NCBI GenBank assembly: GCA_958267355.1
Contig: OY279575.1
Location: 1,372,295 to 1,436,294, forward strand
DNA length: 64,000 bases
Origin: an uncultured Alphaproteobacteria bacterium
GTDB lineage: Bacteria > Pseudomonadota > Alphaproteobacteria > JALCBB01
Direction of reading: 5' to 3'
Part shown: piece after piece, positions 9,033-16,768 of the stretch
Position numbering within the stretch: position 1 is the first letter of the stretch
How the letters are laid out: the number at the start of each line of letters is the position of its first letter
Program-made: the position numbers and the translations under genes
Notes under the pieces: model-generated
What the model was told of the DNA's origin: nothing
Seen by the model: only the letters and a program-made list of their open reading frames with translations
The model's database searches: none

Positions 9033-9740
9033 TTAGACTCCGTGGGTTTGTCCGCCATCTACCAGCAGGTTTTGTCCTGTGACATAGCCCGCCCCATCTG
9101 AGAAAAGAAAGGCGGCGGTGGCGGCGATTTCTTCTACCGTGCCGATTCGTCCAAGCGCGGACTCGGCGGCAGGATTGCCCTTGAACTCCAAGCTATTGAT
9201 GAAGCCTGGGTGAATAGTATTAAAGCGCACACCATCTTTGCCAAAGCGGTCCGCATAGAGTCGGGTCAGGGCTGACACTTGGGCTCGTGTTGCTGACGAT
9301 ATCGGAAAGACCAAGCTTGGTTCGGCGGCACCATAGGCACCGATGGTGACGAAAGCTCCCCCTTGCTTGGCAAGCAGGGGTACAGCCAGACGCGCCAAGC
9401 GGACAAACGACAAGACCACGAGTTGGTGTCCTGTTTGCCAATCTTGGTCTGACAGTTCTAGCAAGTCGCCTTTGGGTGGGCCTGCGGTATGGAGCAAGAC
9501 TCCATCTAGGCGGGCGAATTTTTCCTGTGCCGCCGCCACCGCGCGTTCTAGATCTGCGGCTTCGCCCGCCGAGCCGCGTATGGCTTGGCTGCCTGTCAGC
9601 TCACCTGCCAAGACTTCACAAGACTCGCTGGGAGAGACAAGGGTTAAGTTCCAACCGTGGCTATGGAGCTGGCGGGCAATGGCGGCACCCATACCGCGTC
9701 CGCCGCCGATGATAAGGGCTGATTTTTTCTCCTGTGGCAT
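9033..9740 (-). CDS. Divergent short-chain dehydrogenase/reductase
   Basis: A 235-residue Rossmann-fold protein. The N-terminal cofactor motif GGGRGMG (about residues 12-18) and HTAGPP, in place of NNAG, fit the SDR superfamily, as does the C-terminal GYVTGQNLLVDGG. At the position of the catalytic YxxxK the sequence is PISSATRAQ, so Tyr and Lys are replaced by Ser and Arg, and the catalytic Ser region reads TIGAYGA. A subgroup of SDR proteins with S..xR at this site exists, so this is a divergent lineage and not simple decay. The substrate is unknown and ordinary ketoreductase chemistry is doubtful. Confidence 0.85.
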   Translation of the reverse strand: MPQEKKSALIIGGGRGMGAAIARQLHSHGWNLTLVSPSESCEVLAGELTGSQAIRGSAGEAADLERAVAAAQEKFARLDGVLLHTAGPPKGDLLELSDQDWQTGHQLVVLSFVRLARLAVPLLAKQGGAFVTIGAYGAAEPSLVFPISSATRAQVSALTRLYADRFGKDGVRFNTIHPGFINSLEFKGNPAAESALGRIGTVEEIAATAAFLFSDGAGYVTGQNLLVDGGQTHGV

Positions 9741-9983
9741 TTTGTGGTTTCCCTGTCGTTCTGTGTCTTCTTGTGTCTTTCTGTGTCTTTCTGTGTTTTC
9801 TTGTCTTGCGGCTTGCTTGTCTTGCGGCTTACTTATCTGGCGGTTTGCTTATCTAGTGGTTTGCTTGTCTTGCGGCTTGGCTTGCAATTCGTTGTATCTG
9901 TGGCTTGGCACGATTGCAGACCATAGCACGCCCCAGCCCTACCCTTGCAGAAAAAGCCACGAGCCGCGTATAGTCGCCCAGAA
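9741..9983 (+). repeat. T-rich spacer with TTTCTGTGTC and CTTGCGGCTTG repeats
   Basis: From 9745 to 9880 two simple arrays follow each other, (TTTCTGTGTC)n and (GCTTGTCTTGCGGCTTG)n. The last ~80 bases before the tRNA hold no recognisable signal beyond AT-poor sequence. Confidence 0.55.
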
Positions 9984-10057
9984 GCGCCCGTAGCTCAACT
10001 GGATAGAGCGTCTGACTACGGATCAGGAGGTTGGGGGTTCGAATCCTCCCGGGCGCG
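9984..10057 (+). tRNA. tRNA-Arg(ACG)
   Basis: A full cloverleaf of 74 bases: acceptor arms GCGCCCG and CGGGCGC pair perfectly, D stem GCTC/GAGC, anticodon stem TCTGA/TCAGG with loop CTACGGA (anticodon ACG at 10018-10020), T arm GGGGG-TTCGAAT-CCTCC, discriminator G. CCA is not encoded. ACG is read as ICG and decodes CGT/CGC/CGA. Confidence 0.97.
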
Positions 10058-10190
10058 CGCTATTAATTCCGCGCTATTAATTCCGTGCTATTAATTCCGC
10101 GCTATTAATTTCGTGCTATTAATTCCGTGCTGTTAATTCCGCGCTATTAATTCCGCGCTGTTAATTCCGCGCTATTAATTTAGGGAGCGC
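10058..10190 (+). repeat. 14-bp GCTATTAATTCCGC tandem array after tRNA
   Basis: About nine imperfect copies of a 14-base unit GCTATTAATTCCGC begin within a few bases of the tRNA 3' end and run to 10182. No gene lies in them. Confidence 0.85.
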
Positions 10191-10247
10191 AGTAAATTAT
10201 TAAGGCAGGCGCACCCGAAACAGAAAGAAGCCGAAGGAGGAGAAGTT

Positions 10248-10727
10248 ATGTCGCCTACACCTTTTGTCAATGCGCTGGTGGTCTTTGCCCTGCAGATTGT
10301 GCTGGGCTTGGTGGCGGCGTGGGTGATCTCGCTGACCGCAGGGACAGGAGCGTTTTTTCTCTCAGGCTTAGGGGTTTCGCCGTGGATGCTTCCGCTTTTG
10401 ATTGCCGTGCTGGCGGCAATCGGCTTTGCCGTGGCAGTGGCGGGGCTAGCAGAACTCGGAGCAGACCTAGCCAAGATAGCAGTCGCCACCGAAGCCCCAC
10501 AGAACGAAGGCGAAGCCGCTCCCGTTCCCCTGCCGTATGTTTTGTGGCCGCAAGCCATTGCGGGCTTGATTTGGGCGGCTCTGCTGGCGGTGTTTGTCGC
10601 CGCCCTGCCCTATTACGGCGGACAGTTTCCGCGTTTTGCGTTTTTTATTCAGGCGGCGATTTTTACTGTGGTCTTTGCGGGCTTAGCGTTGATTCTGCGC
10701 CGTGCCTTGCGCCACAGCCTGCGCTAA
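10248..10727 (+). CDS. Hypothetical four-helix membrane protein
   Basis: A 159-residue integral membrane protein with hydrophobic segments at about residues 8-30, 44-66, 101-120 and 129-150, a short acidic loop (EAPQNEGEAAP) between helices 2 and 3, and an Arg-rich C-terminus (LRRALRHSLR). ATG 10248 has an excellent Shine-Dalgarno sequence, AGGAGG, eight bases upstream. I do not recognise a family. It ends 13 bases from the convergent gpmA. Confidence 0.8.
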   Translation: MSPTPFVNALVVFALQIVLGLVAAWVISLTAGTGAFFLSGLGVSPWMLPLLIAVLAAIGFAVAVAGLAELGADLAKIAVATEAPQNEGEAAPVPLPYVLWPQAIAGLIWAALLAVFVAALPYYGGQFPRFAFFIQAAIFTVVFAGLALILRRALRHSLR

Positions 10728-10740
10728 ATCACCCGCCGCT

Positions 10741-11376
10741 TCAGGCTTCGCGGGTAAAAGAAGTCGGAGCTTCCAGTACTGTCCCGTCGGTGGCAAGGCG
10801 GTAGATCATCGGCGCACCCGTTGGCAAAGTCACAGCTTCAATTGCTTTTTCGTCCAGCTTGGACAGCTGCATCACCAAAGCCCGCAGAGAATTCCCGTGG
10901 GCAACCACCAAGACCACAGCCCCCACCGTCAGACACGGACGCACCATCCGCTCGTAATAGGGCAAGACACGAGCGGCAGTGTCGCACAGGGACTCACCTT
11001 CGGGTGGGGCTTCGCGCCAAGACCGCCGCCAAAGCCGCACGGTTTCGGCTCCGAACTGGGCGCGTGCATCGTCTTTGTTGAGGCCTGTAAGGGCTCCGTA
11101 GTTGCGCTCGTTGAGGGCAGAGTCGCAAGTCGTCGGCAAATCAGAGCAATCTAAAGCCTTGACAATTTCCGCCAGAGTGCTTTGCGCCCGCTTCAAGCCA
11201 CTGACAAAAGCACAAGTCGGATGGACTCCGCGTTTGTGCAACAAAGCCGCCGCCTGACGGGCTTGGTCTATGCCCTTGGCTGTCAGGTCAGGGTCTTGCC
11301 ATCCTGTAAAGCGGTTTTCGGCGTTCCAAGCACTCTGTCCGTGGCGGATGAGCACAAGGGTAGCGGAGTCAGTCAT
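10741..11376 (-). CDS. gpmA: 2,3-bisphosphoglycerate-dependent phosphoglycerate mutase
   Basis: Histidine-phosphatase superfamily enzyme interconverting 3- and 2-phosphoglycerate. LIRHGQSAWN carries the phosphorylated His (H12 from ATG 11376), ALNERNYG and GESLCD are typical of the dPGM group, and VAHGNSLRALV carries the second catalytic His. At 211 residues it is the short alphaproteobacterial form. The frame stays open to TTG 11400, but the ATG gives the normal N-terminus (MTDSATLVLIRHG). Confidence 0.95.
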   Translation of the reverse strand: MTDSATLVLIRHGQSAWNAENRFTGWQDPDLTAKGIDQARQAAALLHKRGVHPTCAFVSGLKRAQSTLAEIVKALDCSDLPTTCDSALNERNYGALTGLNKDDARAQFGAETVRLWRRSWREAPPEGESLCDTAARVLPYYERMVRPCLTVGAVVLVVAHGNSLRALVMQLSKLDEKAIEAVTLPTGAPMIYRLATDGTVLEAPTSFTREA

Positions 11377-11400
11377 AGAAACAGAACCACCAGCAAGCAA

Positions 11401-11721
11401 CAGAAAGACAAAGCAGACAAGACCAAACCAGACGAAGACACAGAAACAATCGCACAGGGTTTAGAGTACAGGGTTTAGAGCACAGGGTTTTGCTGTACAG
11501 GGTTTATAGTACAGGGTTTTGTCCAGATTTGCAGGGCTAGATTTACAAGAGCAGATTTGCAGAACCAGATTTCAAGAAAAGTGCCACAACACGCGTTTCA
11601 GCATCAGAGCTTGGCAAAAACCCACGCTTAAACTCGCACCGAAATTCAGCAAGCAAGTTCAGCGTCATAGACAGGTTTCATAGAATGCGCTCCGCCATAA
11701 AAGTCGGCTAAACTCGCCGCT
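11401..11721 (+). repeat. Spacer with ACAGGGTTTAGAGT and CAGATTTGCAG repeats
   Basis: This gap of about 320 bases between divergent gpmA and the dehydrogenase gene holds four to five copies of (T/C)ACAGGGTTT(A/T)(G/A)A at 11453-11520, then CAGATTTGCAG/AGATTTACAAG words to about 11580. The final 140 bases are not repetitive and should contain the promoters; none is clear enough to mark. Confidence 0.55.
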
Positions 11722-12903
11722 ATGGAAACCACGACTCCCCAAGAAGCAGGCAGACCCATACGGGCGGCAGTGGCACGGGCTTTCGCCACGCCCCTGTCTA
11801 TGGAGACAATTCTTCTCCCCGCTCCACCCGCAGGGACTCTGCGGGTGCGGCTGACAGCACTGGCAATTTGCGGCAGTGATTTAACCTTCCTGTCGGGGGC
11901 GTGGGGCGGTGCGCTTCCTGCCCTCTACGGACACGAAGCCGCCGGCATCGTAGAAGCCATCGGAGCAGGGGTATCACGCGTCAGCATAGGAACACGAGTC
12001 GCAGCAGGACTTCTGCGTTGGTGTGGTGCCTGTCGTGCCTGTGCCAATGCACGGATTACCGATTGTCAAAGCAGCTTGCCGCCTGATGCGATGGCGACAA
12101 TCCGAGACCAAGCGGGCAAGCCCGTCTGGCAAGCAATGGCAATTGGCGCTTTTGCCGAAGCCATTCTGGTTCATGAGTCGCAGGTTATGCCCCTGCCCGA
12201 CTCCGTGTCTGACGAAGCAGGAGCCTTGATGGCTTGTGGCGGAATTACGGGCTTTGGTTCAGTACGCAACCTTGCCCAAGTGCAGGCAGGGGAGTCGGTG
12301 CTGGTTGTCGGGGCGGGTGGTGTCGGCTTGAACTGCATCCAAGCGGCGGCGTTGATACAGAAGGAAGCGAATACGGAAGCAAACAAGCAAGCAGGGACAG
12401 GGGCAAGGGCAAGAACAGAGACAGGAAAGGTTATCGCTTTAGATAGAGACGGCGAGCGAGCGACAGCGGCACAGGCCTGTGGAGCCGACACTTTCATTCT
12501 AATGGACGAAGATGAAAACGCCGTTGCAGGGCGTGTCCGCCAAGCCCTTGGCGGCGAAGGGGCGGATCATCTATTTCTAGCGGTGGGGGTTGCATCTCTG
12601 GTGCCGTTTGCCTTGTCGCTCCTGCGTAGGGGCGGGACTTTAACCCTCGTCGGTATGGCAGCCAGTAGCAATCGTGCCGAGTTTGATATGACCGAGCTGG
12701 CAGACAGCGGCAAACGGATTTTAGGGTCTAAGATGGGTAAGCCTATGCCCGAGCAGGATTTTCCAACCCTCTACAAGTTGATTGGAGCGGGCAAGCTGCA
12801 GATTGCCCCCTTGATTGCCGCCCGCCGCCCCTTCGCCGAGATTAATGACGCAATTGCCGCCGCGCGCACAGGGGGTGGGCGGCAAGTCCTGACTTTTGAT
12901 TGA
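11722..12903 (+). CDS. Zinc-dependent alcohol/polyol dehydrogenase (MDR family)
   Basis: A 393-residue medium-chain dehydrogenase. Catalytic zinc ligands are C50 (ICGSDL) and H71-E72 (YGHEAAG). The four structural-zinc Cys are in RWCGACRACA..R..DC. The NAD-binding motif is VVGAGGVGLN. A Lys/Ala/Thr-rich insertion (KEANTEANKQAGTGARARTETGK region) lies between the first beta-alpha unit and VIALDRDG, in keeping with the low-complexity insertions elsewhere in the window. It ends 24 bases before an enolase-superfamily gene on the same strand. Together they look like a short sugar-acid or polyol pathway; the substrate cannot be read from the sequence. Confidence 0.87.
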   Translation: METTTPQEAGRPIRAAVARAFATPLSMETILLPAPPAGTLRVRLTALAICGSDLTFLSGAWGGALPALYGHEAAGIVEAIGAGVSRVSIGTRVAAGLLRWCGACRACANARITDCQSSLPPDAMATIRDQAGKPVWQAMAIGAFAEAILVHESQVMPLPDSVSDEAGALMACGGITGFGSVRNLAQVQAGESVLVVGAGGVGLNCIQAAALIQKEANTEANKQAGTGARARTETGKVIALDRDGERATAAQACGADTFILMDEDENAVAGRVRQALGGEGADHLFLAVGVASLVPFALSLLRRGGTLTLVGMAASSNRAEFDMTELADSGKRILGSKMGKPMPEQDFPTLYKLIGAGKLQIAPLIAARRPFAEINDAIAAARTGGGRQVLTFD

Positions 12904-12927
12904 GCCGATGGAGCAACAACGGGGGGT

Positions 12928-14151
12928 ATGATGAAACTTGTTGAATGCCAAACTTGGACTGTTTGTCCGCCTCCACCTTTACGGATGGGGGGTACCTACT
13001 GGTCGTTTCTACGGCTGACCAGCGACGACGGAATAGAAGGTGTCGGCGAGTGCTACGGCAGTGCCTTGCCGCCACCGCTCCACGAAGCCTTGGTTGCTGA
13101 GCTGTTTGCCAAGCATTTTGCAGACCGCGACCCGCATCGCATTACCCAGTTTTTTCGTGAAGTCTTTGCCCGTGGCTATACGAGTCGTCCTGACCTGACG
13201 ATGATGAGTGCTTTTTCGGGCTTAGAAATGGCTTGCTGGGATATCATCGCCAAGGCGGCGGATTGTCCTGTCTATGACTTTTTGGGCGGTACGGTGCACG
13301 AGACCTTGCGCGGCTATACCTATTTGTATCCTGACGAGCAGGAAGACGCGGCGGCGTTCTATGCGTCCCCCGAGCGGGCGGCGGCGAAGGCACAAGACTA
13401 CCAAGCCCAAGGATTTTCCGCCGTGAAGTTTGACCCTGTGGGTGCCTATTCGGTTTATGACCCACACACGCCAAGCAAAGAGCGCATGGACAAGGCAATT
13501 GCTATGGTGGCGGCTGTCCGTGAAGCTGTGGGGAGCCAGTGCGACTTGCTAATTGGTACCCACGGGCAGTTTTCCTTGGCGGGCGCAAAACGTTTTGGCA
13601 AGCTGTTAGAGCCCTATGACCCCTTGTGGTTTGAAGAACCCATGCCGCCCGAAGGCGATGCGGCGTGGCGTGATTTGGCGGGCAGTTTTTCGGTGCCGAT
13701 TGCCAGTGGTGAGCGGCTGGCTACGCGCTATGAATTTGCTCGCTTGCTAGATACAGGAGCCGTGCAGATTGTCCAGCCTGACAGTGCGCAGGTGGGCGGG
13801 GTTTATGAAATGCGGGCTGTGGCGAGCTTGGCGGAAGTCCGCCACGCCCAGTTGGCTCCGCATTTGTATTGTGGTCCTGTGGCGGGGGCGGCGAATATAC
13901 AGGTGGCGGCGGCTTCGGCGAATTTCTTGATTCTGGAAGGCTTGGAGTCGTGGGGCGGATTTTCCGCCGAAGTCTTGACGCAAAAGATTGGCTTTCAGGA
14001 TGGGCACGTGCTGGTCCCTGATGCCCCTGGGCTTGGCGTGGAGCTAAACATTCCTGTGCTGGAAAAGCATCTATGGAGCGAAGGCACAGGCAAGCAGGCG
14101 GCAAGTCCGCCGCACTTGCACTTAAACCCGACAGATAAACCGCTGGCTTAA
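12928..14151 (+). CDS. Enolase-superfamily (mandelate racemase/muconate lactonizing type) enzyme
   Basis: A 407-residue protein with the N-terminal capping domain (SDDGIEGVGECYG) and a C-terminal barrel. Barrel segments are GFSAVKFDPVGAY, LLIGTHGQ, DPLWFEEPMPPEG, IASGERLATRYEF and QLAPHLYCGPV. The Glu residues in WFEEP and SGERL and the late His in PHLYCG are the expected metal or acid-base residues of acid-sugar dehydratases. The first metal-ligand position reads GTHG, not the usual D-x-N. It is probably a dehydratase of a hexonic or uronic acid derivative acting with the dehydrogenase upstream; this is inferred from family and context. Confidence 0.85.
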   Translation: MMKLVECQTWTVCPPPPLRMGGTYWSFLRLTSDDGIEGVGECYGSALPPPLHEALVAELFAKHFADRDPHRITQFFREVFARGYTSRPDLTMMSAFSGLEMACWDIIAKAADCPVYDFLGGTVHETLRGYTYLYPDEQEDAAAFYASPERAAAKAQDYQAQGFSAVKFDPVGAYSVYDPHTPSKERMDKAIAMVAAVREAVGSQCDLLIGTHGQFSLAGAKRFGKLLEPYDPLWFEEPMPPEGDAAWRDLAGSFSVPIASGERLATRYEFARLLDTGAVQIVQPDSAQVGGVYEMRAVASLAEVRHAQLAPHLYCGPVAGAANIQVAAASANFLILEGLESWGGFSAEVLTQKIGFQDGHVLVPDAPGLGVELNIPVLEKHLWSEGTGKQAASPPHLHLNPTDKPLA

Positions 14152-14204
14152 AGCCGTTTGCTTAAAGCCGCTGGCTTGAGTCGGCACGGCAGGCGGCTTG
14201 GCGG

Positions 14205-15371
14205 TTAGTTGCTTGTGTTGTTGCTTGTGTCGTTGCTTGTGTTGTTGCTTGTGTCGTTGCTGGGCGGGGGCTTGTCTGTGCCGCTGGCTCGTACTTCGCG
14301 GAGAATTGCCGTGAAGATTTCTTCTGCTCCTAGCCAGCCAAGCGTCTTGCCATCGGCGACAACTTCTAGTGCTTGGGCTTCTTCGGCTTGTAGGCGCATC
14401 AGCTCGCGAACGGGCATAGTCGGAGCCACTTGCAAAGCCGTAGCCTTACCCGTACCTGTACCTGCATTTGGGCTGGGGCGTGTAGTCTGCATAATATCGG
14501 CGGCACAAAGTACATTCATCGGATTCATATGCGAGACAAATTCAGCAACATAATCGGTAGCAGGACGCAGAACAATTTCCTGTGGTGTTCCCTGCTGGAC
14601 AATTCGCCCGCCTTCTAGAATGGCGATACGGCTCCCGATCTTCACGGCTTCGTCTAGATCGTGGCAGACAAAAAGAATACTGCGTTGCAGTTGGTCTTGG
14701 AGTACCAGCAGCTCGTCCTGTAGCTTTGCCCGTATCAGTGGGTCAAGGGCGGAGAAAGGCTCGTCCATAAGCAAAATCGGAGCGTTGGTGACAAAAGCCC
14801 GTGCCAAGCCGACTCGCTGTTGCATCCCGCCTGACAGGGATTCAACCCGCAGGTTTGCGGTGCCGCTTAAGCCTACGAGTTCCAGTTGTTCGGCGGCGCG
14901 TTTGCGGCGGTCTTCGCGGGGTATGCCCGAGAGTTCTAAGCCGAGTGCAACATTTTCTAGCACCGAACGCCAAGGCAGGAGTCCGAACTGCTGAAAGACC
15001 ATAGCAACAGCTGTGCCACGGATGGCACGCAGGGTGGCGGGCTTGGCGTGGGTGGCGGAGACTAAGCCTGCGTCCTTGACCCGTACCCGCATTTCGCCGC
15101 GGACGACAGGAGCCAAGCCATTGACGGCTCGCAATAGAGTGGATTTCCCTGAGCCGCTCAAGCCCATCAGAACAAAGATTTCGCGTTTGTGCAGGGTGAA
15201 GGAAGCGTTGTGTACCCCTAGCACTTGTCCTGTGGCTTCGCGGATTTCTTCGCGGCTTTGTCCTGCGTCCATGGCGGCGAGTGCGCTTTTGGGCTCTTTG
15301 CCGAAGACAACATTGACCGAGTCGGCGATGACTTCGGCGGTTTGCTCGTTGGCGGAAGACTCGCGGGTCAT
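14205..15371 (-). CDS. choV: Choline ABC transporter, ATP-binding protein
   Basis: 388-residue ProV/OpuAA-type ATPase. Walker A is GLSGSGKST, the signature is LSGGMQQRVGLARA, and Walker B is ILLMDEPFSALDP, followed by the switch FVCHDLDEA. A partial CBS-like domain (VRELMRLQAEEAQALEVVADG) follows, as is usual for this subgroup. The last 17 residues are an Asn-Asp-Thr-Ser repeat (NDTSNNTSN) encoded by a GTTGCTTGTGTC tandem repeat that runs up to the stop. It is the last gene of the choX-choW-choV set; with the ChoX-like binding protein the substrate is most likely choline. Confidence 0.92.
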   Translation of the reverse strand: MTRESSANEQTAEVIADSVNVVFGKEPKSALAAMDAGQSREEIREATGQVLGVHNASFTLHKREIFVLMGLSGSGKSTLLRAVNGLAPVVRGEMRVRVKDAGLVSATHAKPATLRAIRGTAVAMVFQQFGLLPWRSVLENVALGLELSGIPREDRRKRAAEQLELVGLSGTANLRVESLSGGMQQRVGLARAFVTNAPILLMDEPFSALDPLIRAKLQDELLVLQDQLQRSILFVCHDLDEAVKIGSRIAILEGGRIVQQGTPQEIVLRPATDYVAEFVSHMNPMNVLCAADIMQTTRPSPNAGTGTGKATALQVAPTMPVRELMRLQAEEAQALEVVADGKTLGWLGAEEIFTAILREVRASGTDKPPPSNDTSNNTSNDTSNNTSN

Positions 15372-15409
15372 AGAATTCGGCTCGCAGGGCTGGGGGCTTG
15401 GTTGCGGCT

Positions 15410-16258
15410 TTAGGACTCTTCGCGGCGCATCGGAGCCCGCCCGAGCAGACGATCCAAGACGACTGCGACTAGAACAATGGCGACTCCGACTTCAAAGCCG
15501 CGCGCGATATTGACTTGGTTGAGTGCGCGTAGGGTTGGCACGCCGAGTCCGTCGGCTCCGACTAGGGCGGCGATAACCACCATAGACAGGGAGAGCATGA
15601 TGGTTTGGGTGAGTCCTGCCATAATCTGCGGCAGGGCCCACGGGATTTCTACTTTCCACAGGAGCTGGCGTTTGTTGGCACCGAAGGCAAGAGCGGCTTC
15701 TTTGAGCGGCAGGGGCGTAGAAGAAATCCCGAGTTGGGTTAGGCGGATGGGGGCGGGAATGGCGAAGATGACTGTGGCGATGAGGCCAGGTACCATGCCT
15801 AAGCCGAACAAGATGAGTGCGGGAATCAAATAGACAAAAGTTGGAATTGTCTGCATCAAATCTAGAACGGGGCGCAGGGCGGCGTAGAAGAGCGGGCGGC
15901 GGGCGGCATAGATACCGATCGGGACACCCAGCCCCATACAGACGACTCCTGCTGACAGGACGAGCGATAGGGTTTCGGTGGTTTCTTCCCAGTAGCCTTG
16001 GTTGATGATGAGCAGGAAGGCGGCGATGACGAAGAGGGCAAGTTTCCACGAGCGGGCGCGCCAGAAGGCGAAGGCGGCGACGATGGCGATGACGACGAAG
16101 GGGTGCGGGGCTTGTAGAAGCCACAGGAGTGCATCAATGACTCCGCGCAAGCCGATGCTGAGTCCGTCAAAGAACCACGAGGCGTTGGAGATGAGCCAAT
16201 CCACGGCGGTTTTTGCCGCGGGGCCGATGGGGAGTTTATGCTCCAGAAGCCAATCCAT
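15410..16258 (-). CDS. choW: Choline ABC transporter, permease
   Basis: 282-residue ProW-type inner-membrane permease with about six or seven hydrophobic helices. The segment GVPIGIYAARRP and the coupling loop around EAALAFGANKRQLLWKVEIP (EAA motif) are characteristic. ATG 16258. It is separated from choV by 38 bases and from choX by 510 bases that hold a repeat array and a long hairpin. Confidence 0.92.
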   Translation of the reverse strand: MDWLLEHKLPIGPAAKTAVDWLISNASWFFDGLSIGLRGVIDALLWLLQAPHPFVVIAIVAAFAFWRARSWKLALFVIAAFLLIINQGYWEETTETLSLVLSAGVVCMGLGVPIGIYAARRPLFYAALRPVLDLMQTIPTFVYLIPALILFGLGMVPGLIATVIFAIPAPIRLTQLGISSTPLPLKEAALAFGANKRQLLWKVEIPWALPQIMAGLTQTIMLSLSMVVIAALVGADGLGVPTLRALNQVNIARGFEVGVAIVLVAVVLDRLLGRAPMRREES

Positions 16259-16427
16259 TGTTGTCCTAGTTGGCTGGGTTTGTCTGCTGGATCGGTTGGT
16301 GGTGGCGGCTATTTAGGCGGTGGGTTTTATTTTGGCGTTTTATTTTGGCGTTTTATTCTGTGGGTTTTATTTTGTGGGTTTTATATTGAGCGGGTGAAAT
16401 TGAACGGGTGAATATGCTAGGCGAGCG

Positions 16428-16594
16428 AATGTTTGTCCCTAACCCTAATGTTTGCCCCTAACCCTAATGTTTGTCCCTAACCCCAATGTTTGCCCCTAAC
16501 CCTAATGTTTGTGCCTAACCCTAATGTTTATCCCTAACCCTAATGTTTATCCCTAACCCTAATGTTTGTCCCTAACCCTAATGTTTATCCCTAG
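16428..16594 (+). repeat. 19-bp telomere-like tandem array in the cho operon
   Basis: About nine copies of a 19-base unit, AATGTTTGTCCCTAACCCT, with few substitutions (GTCCC/GCCCC/ATCCC). On the transcribed minus strand each unit reads AGGGTTAGGG, so runs of GGG spaced by TTA recur every 19 bases and could form G-quadruplexes in the RNA between choX and choW. The bases from 16259 to 16427 carry only TTTTATTTTGGCG/TGGGTTTTATTT words and no gene. Confidence 0.92.
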
Positions 16595-16621
16595 CCCCCC
16601 TTTGCTCTCCCTGTGGGCTTC

Positions 16622-16687
16622 CACGGACTCGGCGACTTTCTACGGGGATGGGGGTTGGGGTACCCCGCAGAAAGTGCCGTGTCCGTG
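16622..16687 (-). promoter_or_regulatory. Long hairpin downstream of choX
   Basis: Arms 16622-16647 and 16663-16687 pair as CACGGACTCGGC-G-ACTTTCTACGGGG in two blocks against CCCCGCAGAAAGT and GCCGTGTCCGTG, with two mismatches, one bulge and a ~15-base loop. It lies ~80 bases after the choX stop on the transcript. No U-tract follows, so it may protect the choX message from 3' decay or attenuate the permease genes, as such hairpins do after other binding-protein genes. That role is inferred. Confidence 0.7.
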
Positions 16688-16768
16688 AAGGAGTCCCTGA
16701 GCAAGATTCAGGGGAGGGGAAAAGCGGCGAGCGAAACAGCCAGAGCCAGTCGCTTGCTAACAAAACCC

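Noticed and set aside
16428..16594. CRISPR array
   Set aside because: Constant 19-base period with no spacers between repeats and no cas genes; it is a simple tandem array.
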